Positions 5,670 to 12,032 of a stretch of 12,032 nt of DNA are shown here, piece after piece. Both the position numbers and the translations under genes were made by a program. The DNA is from Candidatus Eiseniibacteriota bacterium (GTDB lineage Bacteria > Joyebacterota > Joyebacteria > Joyebacterales > Joyebacteraceae), in assembly GCA_030638405.1 (NCBI GenBank), contig DAOWER010000012.1, positions 1 through 12,032 on the forward strand, in the 5' to 3' direction. The notes beneath the pieces are model-generated. The model had not been told where the DNA came from. It saw nothing but the letters and a program-made list of their open reading frames with translations, and ran no database searches. The first letter of the stretch is position 1. Each line of letters begins with the position of its first letter.

Positions 5670-7159
5670 TGATACTGTTCTTCCTCTCGAGCGCGCTCTT
5701 CCTGGGGTGGTCGCTGGGCGCCAACGACGCGGCCAACGTGTTCGGCACGGCCGTCGCCACCAGAATGGTGCGCTTCAGGACCGCGGCCATCTTCTGCGGC
5801 ATCTTCGTGATTCTCGGAGCCGTCATCTCCGGGGGTGGGACCACGGACACGCTGGGGCAGCTCGGCGCGGTGAACGCTCTTGGCGGTTCGTTCATGGTCG
5901 CCCTCGCGGCGGCCCTCGCCGTTCTGTGGATGACCAAGGCCGGGCTGCCGGTCTCGGTCTCCCAGGCGATAGTCGGGGCCATCCTCGGCTGGAACGTCTT
6001 CACGGGCTCACAGACGGACGTCGGCTCGCTCATCAAGATCGTATCGACGTGGGTCGTCTGCCCTCTTCTCGCGGCCGTCTTCGCGGCTGTCTTCTACCTG
6101 GCGGCGCGGCGGCTCATTGCGCGGTGGTCGGTGCACGTCCTGGAGCTGGACGCGATAACCCGCACCTGTCTCATCGCCGCGGGCGCCTTCGGGGCGTATT
6201 CGCTCGGCGCCAACAACATCGCGAACGTGATGGGAGCGTTCGTTCCGGCGTTCCCGGTGCGCTCGGTTGCCATCGCCGGCCTCTTCACGATCGACAGTGT
6301 TCAGCTTCTCTTCCTCGTGGGCGGTCTCGCCATCGCGGTGGGCGCGTTCTCTTACTCCCACCGCGTGATGATGACGGTGGGGAAGGGGCTCTTCCGGCTG
6401 ACGCCGGTGACGGCGCTCGTCGTCGTTCTGGCGGAGGCCATCGTTCTCTTCCTGTTCGCATCGCAGTCGCTGGAGAGCTGGCTCCTGAGCCATGGGCTTC
6501 CCACCATTCCGCTGGTTCCCGTCTCGAGTTCGCAGGCCGTCATCGGCGCAGTCATCGGCATCGCGGTCGTGAAAGGCGGGAGGGGGGTGCGGTACAGCGT
6601 TCTGGGGAAGGTGGCCGGTGGGTGGGCGGCGACGCCGGCGATCGCCGCGGTGCTCGCGTTCCTGGGGCTGTTCTTCCTGCAGAACGTTTTTGGACTGGGA
6701 GTGGTGCGCCCGACGCCGTTCCGGTTGAGCGAGGCGGTTATGGAGAGGGTCTCGGCGGAAGGTCTCACGAGCCTCTCTCTCGAGAAGCTAAAGGGGAGAA
6801 GCTTCGAGAACGCCCGCGCCTTCAAGGTCGCCCTGATGGACGGGACCGATCTCGACAGCGCCGACGTGTCTCTGGCGCTGGAATTCGCGGGGAGAGACAG
6901 CTTCTTCATAGTCCCTGACCTCATCGGCGCGTTCGATCCCTCGCTTCTGACCGTGGGGCAGACGGACGCGCTGCGTGCGCTCGAGTGGAGAGGTTTCTCC
7001 CACGAGTGGCAGCTCAGAGAGAGGCTCGTCGAGGAGACGGCGGAGTGGGCGCTCCTCCCGGACGGCAGGGAGAACCATCAGCACAACAAGGCGGTCCGCT
7101 ACCGCCTCCGACACGTGTATGACACGTTCCGCGTGCCGCTGGAGAGGGAAGGGCGCTGA
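5669..7159 (+). CDS. pit: Pit/PHO4-family phosphate transporter with extra C-terminal domain (496 aa)
   Basis: An inner-membrane phosphate permease of the PiT (PF01384) family, which usually takes up phosphate or metal-phosphate with a cation. The two family repeats are clear: SLGANDAANVFGTAVATRMV (15-34) with SVSQAIVGAILGWNVF (95-110), and SLGANNIANVMGAFVPAF (178-195) with SSSQAVIGAVIGIAV (286-300). The last membrane segment ends near residue 343. The remaining 150 residues are soluble, rich in Arg, Glu and Leu, and not part of the normal transporter core. They hold an Asp/Leu-rich stretch (380-421) and a Trp/Glu/Arg-rich helical part (430-496). I do not recognise this domain. No separate ribosome binding site is seen, and the one-base overlap with the DUF47 gene suggests coupled translation. 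The substrate is probably phosphate, although some relatives move sulfate. Confidence 0.93.
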   Translation: MILFFLSSALFLGWSLGANDAANVFGTAVATRMVRFRTAAIFCGIFVILGAVISGGGTTDTLGQLGAVNALGGSFMVALAAALAVLWMTKAGLPVSVSQAIVGAILGWNVFTGSQTDVGSLIKIVSTWVVCPLLAAVFAAVFYLAARRLIARWSVHVLELDAITRTCLIAAGAFGAYSLGANNIANVMGAFVPAFPVRSVAIAGLFTIDSVQLLFLVGGLAIAVGAFSYSHRVMMTVGKGLFRLTPVTALVVVLAEAIVLFLFASQSLESWLLSHGLPTIPLVPVSSSQAVIGAVIGIAVVKGGRGVRYSVLGKVAGGWAATPAIAAVLAFLGLFFLQNVFGLGVVRPTPFRLSEAVMERVSAEGLTSLSLEKLKGRSFENARAFKVALMDGTDLDSADVSLALEFAGRDSFFIVPDLIGAFDPSLLTVGQTDALRALEWRGFSHEWQLRERLVEETAEWALLPDGRENHQHNKAVRYRLRHVYDTFRVPLEREGR

Positions 7160-7175
7160 GCGGCAGGCGTTTGTT

Positions 7176-7196
7176 CGGACCACCCTCGGCGGTCCG
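7176..7196 (+). terminator. Small hairpin between pit and the esterase gene
   Basis: CGGACC (7176-7181) and GGTCCG (7191-7196) pair around a nine-base loop, starting 17 bases after the pit stop codon. There is no T-tract, so it is at best a weak terminator or processing signal. The 80-base gap leaves it unclear whether the esterase is read from the pit promoter or its own. Confidence 0.3.
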
Positions 7197-7239
7197 GCGA
7201 CCCCGATTCGATATGTAACACTCCAACAGGGGGAGGACC

Positions 7240-8814
7240 ATGCGCTTCTCGATCACGGCGCTGCTGGCGCTTGCAGTTGCGCTCTTCGGACTCGGTGGCT
7301 CCAGTGCGGAGGCCGGTTGGGAAGAAGCGCTGGACACGCTGGTCGCGGCCCCGGACGATGCGGAGGTCGAGGCGCTGATCGCCGACGTCCTGGACTACGC
7401 GCCCTCATGGCAGGAGGTCGCGGCGCGTATCCGGTCCACTGCGTTCCCACCCGCGGACCAGGTCGGGCAGGCCGTTCTGCGGACGACGGTGTGCATCGAC
7501 ACCGTCGAGCGCCCGTGGGTCCTGCAGATTCCTCAAGACTACGATCCGTCGGTACCCACTCCTCTTCTCGTGGTTCTGCACGGCGGCGTGGGCACGGCAG
7601 AGGTCTACGACGACCCCCTCGGATATGTGGCCGAGGACGAGTTTGGAGCGGTCGCCCTCGATCGGGGCTGGATTTCGGTGTTCCCGTTCGGGCAGGCCGG
7701 CGCCACCTGGTGGGATGAGGTTGGGATGACGAACATCCGTAACCTCGTCCGTACCGTGAAGCGTGAGCTCAACGTCGATGACGACCGCGTGTGGATGGCC
7801 GGGTTCTCGGACGGAGCGTCCGCGGGCTTCGCGCACGCGATGCTTGCGCCTTCCGACTACGCCGCCTTCGCGGCGCTGAACGGCCACATGGGCGTGGCCA
7901 GCCTGGACGGCGACCTTCCGGCCTACGCGCCCAACATGTCGGCGACGCCCATCTTCGCGACCACGACCTTCGACGACGGACTGTATCCCTCGTATAGAAT
8001 GAGGCGGTCGATAGAGATGGCGCGGGACGCCGGCGCCGACATCTACTATAGAGAGTTCCCCGGCGGGCACGATTTCGACGGCGTCAAGGATGAGTTACCA
8101 GCCGTTGCGCGCTTTCTCGAGCGGCACCCGCGGGACCCGTTCCCCTCGCGTATCGTGTGGGAGACGGGTTCTGCCGACTTCGGGGAGTGCCGCTGGTTCG
8201 CCATCGACCGCGTCACGACTGACGAGCCGGCGCCCTGGCACGAGGACCACAACGTTGCGCTCGTGGACGACAGGATAACGATAGGGTTCCAGGCGGACTA
8301 CGAGTTTGAGGGGCGGGGGATACTCGTCGGCGTGCTGTCCGACGGTGACTACCCTGCGCGGAACATCGGGCTTCGGGCGGGTGACGTCATAGTGAAGGCC
8401 GATGGAGCGCGATTGGACAGCCTCCCGGACCTCAATGAGTGGAAGGGCACGGTCGAGAGGGGAGACGCGTTCGAGATGACGGTCCTGCGGGAGGGCGGGG
8501 AGGTCGTTCTTCGGGGCGAGCTGCCGGAAGCCGCCGGTCACTTCATCTTCAAGCGCGACGTCCCTTCGGCCGCGGTGAGGGCCGGCTTCGCCGCGAATCG
8601 CCTTGAGGTGGCCGCTTCCCGCGTGGGTTCATTCAGACTTCTGGTTCATCCCGACATGGTCGTGCTGGACCAGAATCTGGTCATCGACGTGAACGGTGAT
8701 ATCGTGTTCGACGACATCGTCCAGCCCGACCTCGAGTTCATGCTCGAGAGCTATCTCGAGAACCGCGACCGCAGTCTGCTGTACGTGGCGGAAGTGGTGA
8801 TCGAGCTGCAGTAG
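7240..8814 (+). CDS. Secreted alpha/beta-hydrolase (esterase/PHB depolymerase-like) with PDZ domain (524 aa)
   Basis: An exported hydrolase. Residues 1-25 are a Sec signal peptide (hydrophobic core, cleavage probably after AEA). The alpha/beta-hydrolase domain runs from about 80 to 300: HGG oxyanion loop at 114-116, nucleophile elbow GFSDG with S190, likely acid D245 or D246 in TTFDDG, and H277 in GGHDFDG. This resembles the esterase / polyhydroxybutyrate-depolymerase (LpqC-type) group. A PDZ-like domain follows, about 345-430, with GILVG, then GLRAGDVIVKADG (377-389) as in HtrA-type PDZ repeats. The last 90 residues look like a small beta domain (LLVHPDMVVLDQ at 467-478). ATG 7240 has GGGGGAGG four bases upstream. 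It acts outside the cytoplasm, on an ester substrate I cannot name; feruloyl-ester and PHB-type substrates are both possible. It follows pit but its function is not obviously linked to phosphate. Confidence 0.9.
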   Translation: MRFSITALLALAVALFGLGGSSAEAGWEEALDTLVAAPDDAEVEALIADVLDYAPSWQEVAARIRSTAFPPADQVGQAVLRTTVCIDTVERPWVLQIPQDYDPSVPTPLLVVLHGGVGTAEVYDDPLGYVAEDEFGAVALDRGWISVFPFGQAGATWWDEVGMTNIRNLVRTVKRELNVDDDRVWMAGFSDGASAGFAHAMLAPSDYAAFAALNGHMGVASLDGDLPAYAPNMSATPIFATTTFDDGLYPSYRMRRSIEMARDAGADIYYREFPGGHDFDGVKDELPAVARFLERHPRDPFPSRIVWETGSADFGECRWFAIDRVTTDEPAPWHEDHNVALVDDRITIGFQADYEFEGRGILVGVLSDGDYPARNIGLRAGDVIVKADGARLDSLPDLNEWKGTVERGDAFEMTVLREGGEVVLRGELPEAAGHFIFKRDVPSAAVRAGFAANRLEVAASRVGSFRLLVHPDMVVLDQNLVIDVNGDIVFDDIVQPDLEFMLESYLENRDRSLLYVAEVVIELQ

Positions 8815-8823
8815 AACGTGGAA

Positions 8824-8906
8824 GCGGGTCCCGCCCCTACCCCGCGCGCAGTTTGTCGCGGCGAAGCCGCGGCGCTGTCTGAGCACGGGGTAGGGGTGGG
8901 ACCCGC
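8824..8906. repeat. Large nested palindrome between convergent genes
   Basis: The arms 8824-8844 and 8886-8906 pair over 21 positions with a single G-T wobble (8833:8897). Inside, a second stem CGCGGC / GCCGCG (8857-8862 with 8866-8871) has a GAA loop. The whole 83-base unit fits between the stop of the esterase gene (8814) and the stop of the minus-strand aminotransferase (8909). It could act as a bidirectional terminator, but the sharp boundaries, GC-rich arms and nested symmetry also fit a dispersed palindromic (REP/MITE-like) element. No open frame or target duplication is seen. Confidence 0.75.
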
Positions 8907-8908
8907 CA

Positions 8909-10174
8909 CTACCTCCCAAGCAGCATCCTCAGCGTGTCCGCCAGTGCGGCATACTGCTCGATCGAGTTGTAGATCTGAGCAGCCACTCGAACGATGCTGG
9001 CCGGCCCCGGCGGGTACGCGAGAACGGGAACCTCGAAGCCGTACTCCTCCCGGAGCACAGCGTCGAGTTCGTCGAACTCCAGCGCGGTCGTCGTGAAGTG
9101 GTAGGTTCCCTCCGACAGCGGTACGCTCGCGAGCGTGCCGATCATCTCGTCCGGACAGGCGGGCCCCACGCCGACGGCGTCGCACAGGAGCGCGCGCGCA
9201 CCACGTGCGAGCTTCCTGTTCCGCTCCATTAGTTCGGGCCATCCGCCGGGCAGAAGCGAACCCATGAACCGTATGGACTCGGGGATGCACAGGTAGGCCG
9301 TCGGGTCAATGGTCCCGGTCCATCCGAATTCCAGCTGGAACCGCGAAGCGTCCGTCCTCCTGGAGTTGGCGCCGTGGCTGATCGTCAGCGGCCTGATAGA
9401 CGGCTGAAGCTCGTGGCGCACGTAGAGGATGGCCGCTCCCTTGGGAGCGCACAGCCACTTGTGGCAGTTGCCCGTGTAGTAGGCCGGGCTGATGTCGGTG
9501 ATGTCGAGAGGGAGCATCCCCGGACCGTGGGCTCCGTCCACCAGTGTATCGATCCCGCGTTCGGTGAGAGCCCGGACGATTCCTCTGATGGGCATGACCA
9601 TGCCTGTCAGGCTGGTTATGTGGTCGATGACGGCGAGGCGGGTCCTGTCTGACGCGCCGTCCAGCAGGCGCTCCACGATCTCGTCCGAAGATTCCACTGG
9701 AAACGGGACGTCGACCGCGACAACGCGCGCACCCGACCTTCCCGCGACGAACTCCATCGCGTTCCGGCAGGCGTTGTACTCGTGGCTTGTCGTGAGGAGC
9801 TCGTCTCCCGCCTCGAAGCTGAGCGAGCGGAGGACCGTATTGACACCGGTCGTCGCATTCGGGACGAAAACGAGGTCGTCCGGGTCCACTCCCACGAAGA
9901 CCGCGGTCTCGGTACGCGCCGAGTTCGCCAGTTCGTCGAGCTCTCTGTGAAGGAACTGAACGGGCCCCCGTTCGAGCCTGCTGCGGAGCCTCGTCTGAGC
10001 TTCCAGCACGGGGATGGGACACGCGCCGAACGACCCGTGGTTCAGGAAGGCAACGTCAGGGTCAAGACTCCAGTGCCGAACGAACTCCGATGCGCCGGAC
10101 CTCGCACCGAGCCCGCGCGCACCCCTCGGCTTCTCCGGTCCACCCTTCCCGTCAGTCTCGCTCGTCACTGTCAT
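8909..10174 (-). CDS. Class V aminotransferase-fold PLP enzyme, isopenicillin N epimerase-like (421 aa)
   Basis: A pyridoxal-phosphate enzyme of fold type I, aminotransferase class V, in the group holding isopenicillin N epimerase (CefD), EgtE and related cysteine lyases. Key features are FLNHGSFGACP near the N terminus (43-53), phosphate-contacting ATTGVNT (107-113), PLP-contacting Asp in VDGAHGPG (D213), and the Schiff-base lysine K239 in TGNCHKWLC. A frame extends upstream to 10348, but those 58 codons overlap the TPR gene and look like noise. ATG 10174 gives a family-like N terminus and overlaps the preceding stop as ATGA, so translation is probably coupled to the TPR lipoprotein. No signal peptide is seen; it is cytoplasmic. 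The reaction (epimerase, desulfurase/lyase or transaminase) cannot be fixed from sequence, and no beta-lactam or ergothioneine gene is in the window. Confidence 0.88.
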   Translation of the reverse strand: MTVTSETDGKGGPEKPRGARGLGARSGASEFVRHWSLDPDVAFLNHGSFGACPIPVLEAQTRLRSRLERGPVQFLHRELDELANSARTETAVFVGVDPDDLVFVPNATTGVNTVLRSLSFEAGDELLTTSHEYNACRNAMEFVAGRSGARVVAVDVPFPVESSDEIVERLLDGASDRTRLAVIDHITSLTGMVMPIRGIVRALTERGIDTLVDGAHGPGMLPLDITDISPAYYTGNCHKWLCAPKGAAILYVRHELQPSIRPLTISHGANSRRTDASRFQLEFGWTGTIDPTAYLCIPESIRFMGSLLPGGWPELMERNRKLARGARALLCDAVGVGPACPDEMIGTLASVPLSEGTYHFTTTALEFDELDAVLREEYGFEVPVLAYPPGPASIVRVAAQIYNSIEQYAALADTLRMLLGR

Positions 10175-11154
10175 TCTTCCAGTTCCGCAACGCGGTCCTG
10201 CTTCCGTTTCCACTGATCGGGATCCCAGTTTGGCATACCCGACTTCTCTATCTCTCCGAGGGCCTCCTTGAGCATCCCGACGCCCGTGGCCCGGTCGCCG
10301 GATTCTACTACCATCTCGCCCAGGTCCCATCTGGCGAAGCCCATCCACTCGACGGCGTCCGATGCTCCGTCCGCGTTCAGCCTCGTGGCCCAGTCCAGCA
10401 CCTTGAGCATCTCGGCCTCCGCCTCGTGGAGCCGGTCCTGCTTCATCATGACGTGGGCCACCGAGTAGTCGGCTATGAGCCTTGGCAGTTCGGCCTCGCC
10501 CTTGTAGTGGTACTCCCGCGCCCTGACCAGGGCGTCGTACGCCTCACCGTAGCGCTCGTCGTCGTAGTAGTTCCAGCCGAGGTTGTTCCAGAGCGGGCCG
10601 AGCCATCCGTCCATCTCGCCCCTCTCAGCCATCTCGATGCCCTTGAGTGACCAGTCGAATTTTTCCTTTTCATCACCCGTGATGGCGATCATGTGCGCTG
10701 CGTCGACCGCGCGTTCCCAGAGCTCCTTCTCGCCGCAGTAGTCGAACATCTCCCGGAACGTGTTCGTCGCGGTCTCGTTGTCCTCGTCCTGCCACTCAAA
10801 GCGTCCGCGGACTCCCAGGTAGCGAGACCAGCCGGCTGGGTCGGACTCCACGGCCTTGGCGGCCGCCCGAATCAGCCACTCCCTGCCCTCATCCTTCTTC
10901 TCCGTTATCAGGTAGCTTCTTGCCCGCATGGAGGCGGCTTCCACGAACGCCGAGTTGTCGCCCGCGGCCTCTGCCTCTCCCGCTATCTCCTCGAAGAGGA
11001 CGCCCGCCTCCGCGTACTGCCTGCTCTTGAAGACCTCATCGGCCTCTGCCAGTCTGTCTGCCAAACCGGTATCCTCCTGCGCCTCACCCGCGCACCCGGC
11101 GAACGTTGCGACTGCAGCCGCCACAGCGAGAAAGAGGACTCTTCTCAATGGCAT
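10171..11154 (-). CDS. TPR-repeat lipoprotein (327 aa)
   Basis: An envelope lipoprotein of unknown role. The ATG at 11154 is chosen because GGAGGAG lies eight bases upstream and because it begins a clean lipoprotein signal (MPLRR, Ala/Val-rich core, lipobox FAGC with C21). The open frame runs 30 codons further upstream without either feature. The mature part is acidic and almost wholly helical. It has pairs of amphipathic helices with Ala, Tyr and Gly at tetratricopeptide-repeat positions, for example SRQYAEAGVLFEEI, NNLGWNYYDDERYGEAYDAL and KQDRLHEAEAEMLKVL. I estimate five or six divergent TPRs. Such domains are protein-interaction scaffolds. It overlaps the PLP-enzyme gene by four bases, which suggests the two are made in proportion, although one is an envelope protein and the other cytoplasmic. 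Confidence 0.85.
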   Translation of the reverse strand: MPLRRVLFLAVAAAVATFAGCAGEAQEDTGLADRLAEADEVFKSRQYAEAGVLFEEIAGEAEAAGDNSAFVEAASMRARSYLITEKKDEGREWLIRAAAKAVESDPAGWSRYLGVRGRFEWQDEDNETATNTFREMFDYCGEKELWERAVDAAHMIAITGDEKEKFDWSLKGIEMAERGEMDGWLGPLWNNLGWNYYDDERYGEAYDALVRAREYHYKGEAELPRLIADYSVAHVMMKQDRLHEAEAEMLKVLDWATRLNADGASDAVEWMGFARWDLGEMVVESGDRATGVGMLKEALGEIEKSGMPNWDPDQWKRKQDRVAELEE

Positions 11155-11259
11155 GGACTGCCTCCTCCCTGAGCACTCGCTTCCAGCATTGAGGCGGGTG
11201 GTCGCCCCCCCTTCGCACGGCGCGGAGAGGTCTCCCGTAGTCACCGGGGGCTTCCGCCG

Positions 11260-12032
11260 TCAGCTCGTCCGCGAAGCATCAGGCACGTAGTCAGCGATGA
11301 CGGGGAAGCTCTCGAGGTCCCTCTCGATCGACGCCCTCAGGAACGAGTCCACCCACCAGAAGATGTCGTGCCGCTTGATGGTCCTGCGCAGCATGTGCAT
11401 CCTCCGGAGGCGCTCGTCCGGTGGCATCACAAGCGCCTCGTGGATGGTCTCCGCCATCCCGGCGACGTCGTAGGGATTCACGAGGAGCGCGCCGCGCTGC
11501 AGTTCGGCCGCCGCGCCGGCAAATTCGCTCAGAACGAGCACGCAATTCTCCTCCAGGCTGCAGGCGCAGTACTCCTTGGCGACCAGGTTCATGCCGTCCT
11601 TGTACGGCGTCAGGAGCGCGACCTCGGAGGCGCGGTAGTAGCCCATGAGTTCGAGACGGTCCAGCGAGCGGTAGAGATAGTGGATGGGCACCCACGCTGA
11701 GCGCTCTGTGAACTGGCCGTTGATCTGGCCCACCAGCCCCTCTATCTCCGTCTTGAGTTCTTCATACTCCGGGATGCCTCTGCGGCTGGGGACGACAATC
11801 TGAATCAGCGTGACCCTGTGACGGTGCTCTGGGTGCCGCTCCAACATGTGCCTGAAGGCCTTCAGCCGCTCCGGTATTCCCTTCGTGTAGTCCATCCTGT
11901 CAACACCAAGGATGATCTGTCTCTCGGGCAGATTCTCGTGTATGTGCCAGGCGCTCACGGCCACGTCGTGGCTGTCGGCGTCCCGCTCGAACTGCCGGTA
12001 GTCGATGCTGATAGGGAAGGCGCCCGAGCGCA
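11260..12032 (-). CDS. otsA: Trehalose-6-phosphate synthase, GT20, C-terminal part (5' end outside window)
   Basis: A retaining glycosyltransferase of family GT20 that joins glucose from a nucleotide sugar to glucose-6-phosphate, giving trehalose-6-phosphate in the cytoplasm for stress protection. The frame runs open to the window edge, giving 256 visible residues, and the visible part starts within GAFPISIDYRQFE, a hallmark of the family. Then come VDRMDYTKGIPERL, with the Arg and Lys that bind the donor phosphates, LTPYKDGMNLVAKEY with the donor-binding Asp and Glu, and LSEFAGAAAEL followed by NPYDVAGMAETI. The C terminus has no phosphatase domain, so this is a stand-alone synthase. A trehalose-6-phosphate phosphatase (otsB) must lie elsewhere. 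An internal GTG at 11964 could pass as a start, but it sits in mid-domain and is not the real one. The downstream TPR gene begins 105 bases after the stop. Confidence 0.95.
   Translation of the reverse strand, partial: RSGAFPISIDYRQFERDADSHDVAVSAWHIHENLPERQIILGVDRMDYTKGIPERLKAFRHMLERHPEHRHRVTLIQIVVPSRRGIPEYEELKTEIEGLVGQINGQFTERSAWVPIHYLYRSLDRLELMGYYRASEVALLTPYKDGMNLVAKEYCACSLEENCVLVLSEFAGAAAELQRGALLVNPYDVAGMAETIHEALVMPPDERLRRMHMLRRTIKRHDIFWWVDSFLRASIERDLESFPVIADYVPDASRTS

Noticed and set aside
5707..6918. 403-codon plus-strand frame inside pit.
   Set aside because: It is the +2 frame of a high-GC gene, with Arg/Gly/His-rich translation. The PHO4 frame carries all conserved motifs.
8824..8906. 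Possible transposon terminal repeats or CRISPR-like unit.
   Set aside because: Only one palindrome, no transposase, no spacers and no direct repeat at the borders.
10175..10348. 58-codon upstream extension of the PLP enzyme gene.
   Set aside because: It lies wholly within the TPR gene and has Arg/Gly-rich noise composition. The ATGA start at 10174 is much better.

Overview
This is a GC-rich, gene-dense bacterial window with eleven supported protein genes and no RNA gene, insertion sequence or CRISPR array that I could see. Two products have lipoprotein signal peptides with a Cys lipobox and one has a Sec signal, which fits a cell envelope exporting lipoproteins. Strong GGAGG-type ribosome binding sites, GTG and TTG starts, and the mix of families (secreted hydrolase with PDZ domain, TPR lipoprotein, DUF47/Pit pair, metalloid-type permease) suggest an uncultured high-GC environmental lineage. 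The phylum cannot be fixed from the sequence, so that placement is inference.

Layout, left to right. (1) 1-644: hairpins and a minus-strand lipoprotein built from 13-residue cysteine repeats. (2) 645-1240: a long stretch with no convincing gene but with two good hairpins. (3) 1241-1573: a small plus-strand protein with two CxxC pairs. It converges on (4) the minus-strand operon 4658-1831: ArsR-family repressor, ArsP/YraQ-type permease, patatin-like phospholipase. A perfect GC hairpin with a GAGA loop (1716-1739) separates the convergent units. The operon has a readable promoter at 4739-4767 with palindromes in its spacer and over its -10. (5) 5028-8814, plus strand: DUF47 protein and Pit phosphate transporter overlapping by one base, then a secreted esterase-PDZ protein. 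(6) 8824-8906: a large nested palindrome filling the gap between convergent genes. (7) 12032-8909, minus strand: the C-terminal part of trehalose-6-phosphate synthase, a TPR lipoprotein, and a class V aminotransferase joined to the TPR gene by an ATGA overlap.

How the genes work together. The arsR unit looks like a metal(loid)-triggered export operon with an added lipid hydrolase. DUF47-Pit is a low-affinity phosphate (or metal-phosphate) import pair whose transporter carries an unusual C-terminal extension of about 150 residues. The secreted hydrolase and the TPR lipoprotein are envelope or extracellular proteins of unknown substrate. I see no defence, phage or biosynthetic cluster. The least explained items are the Cys-repeat lipoprotein, the Pit extension, the phospholipase inside an ArsR operon, and the palindromic element.
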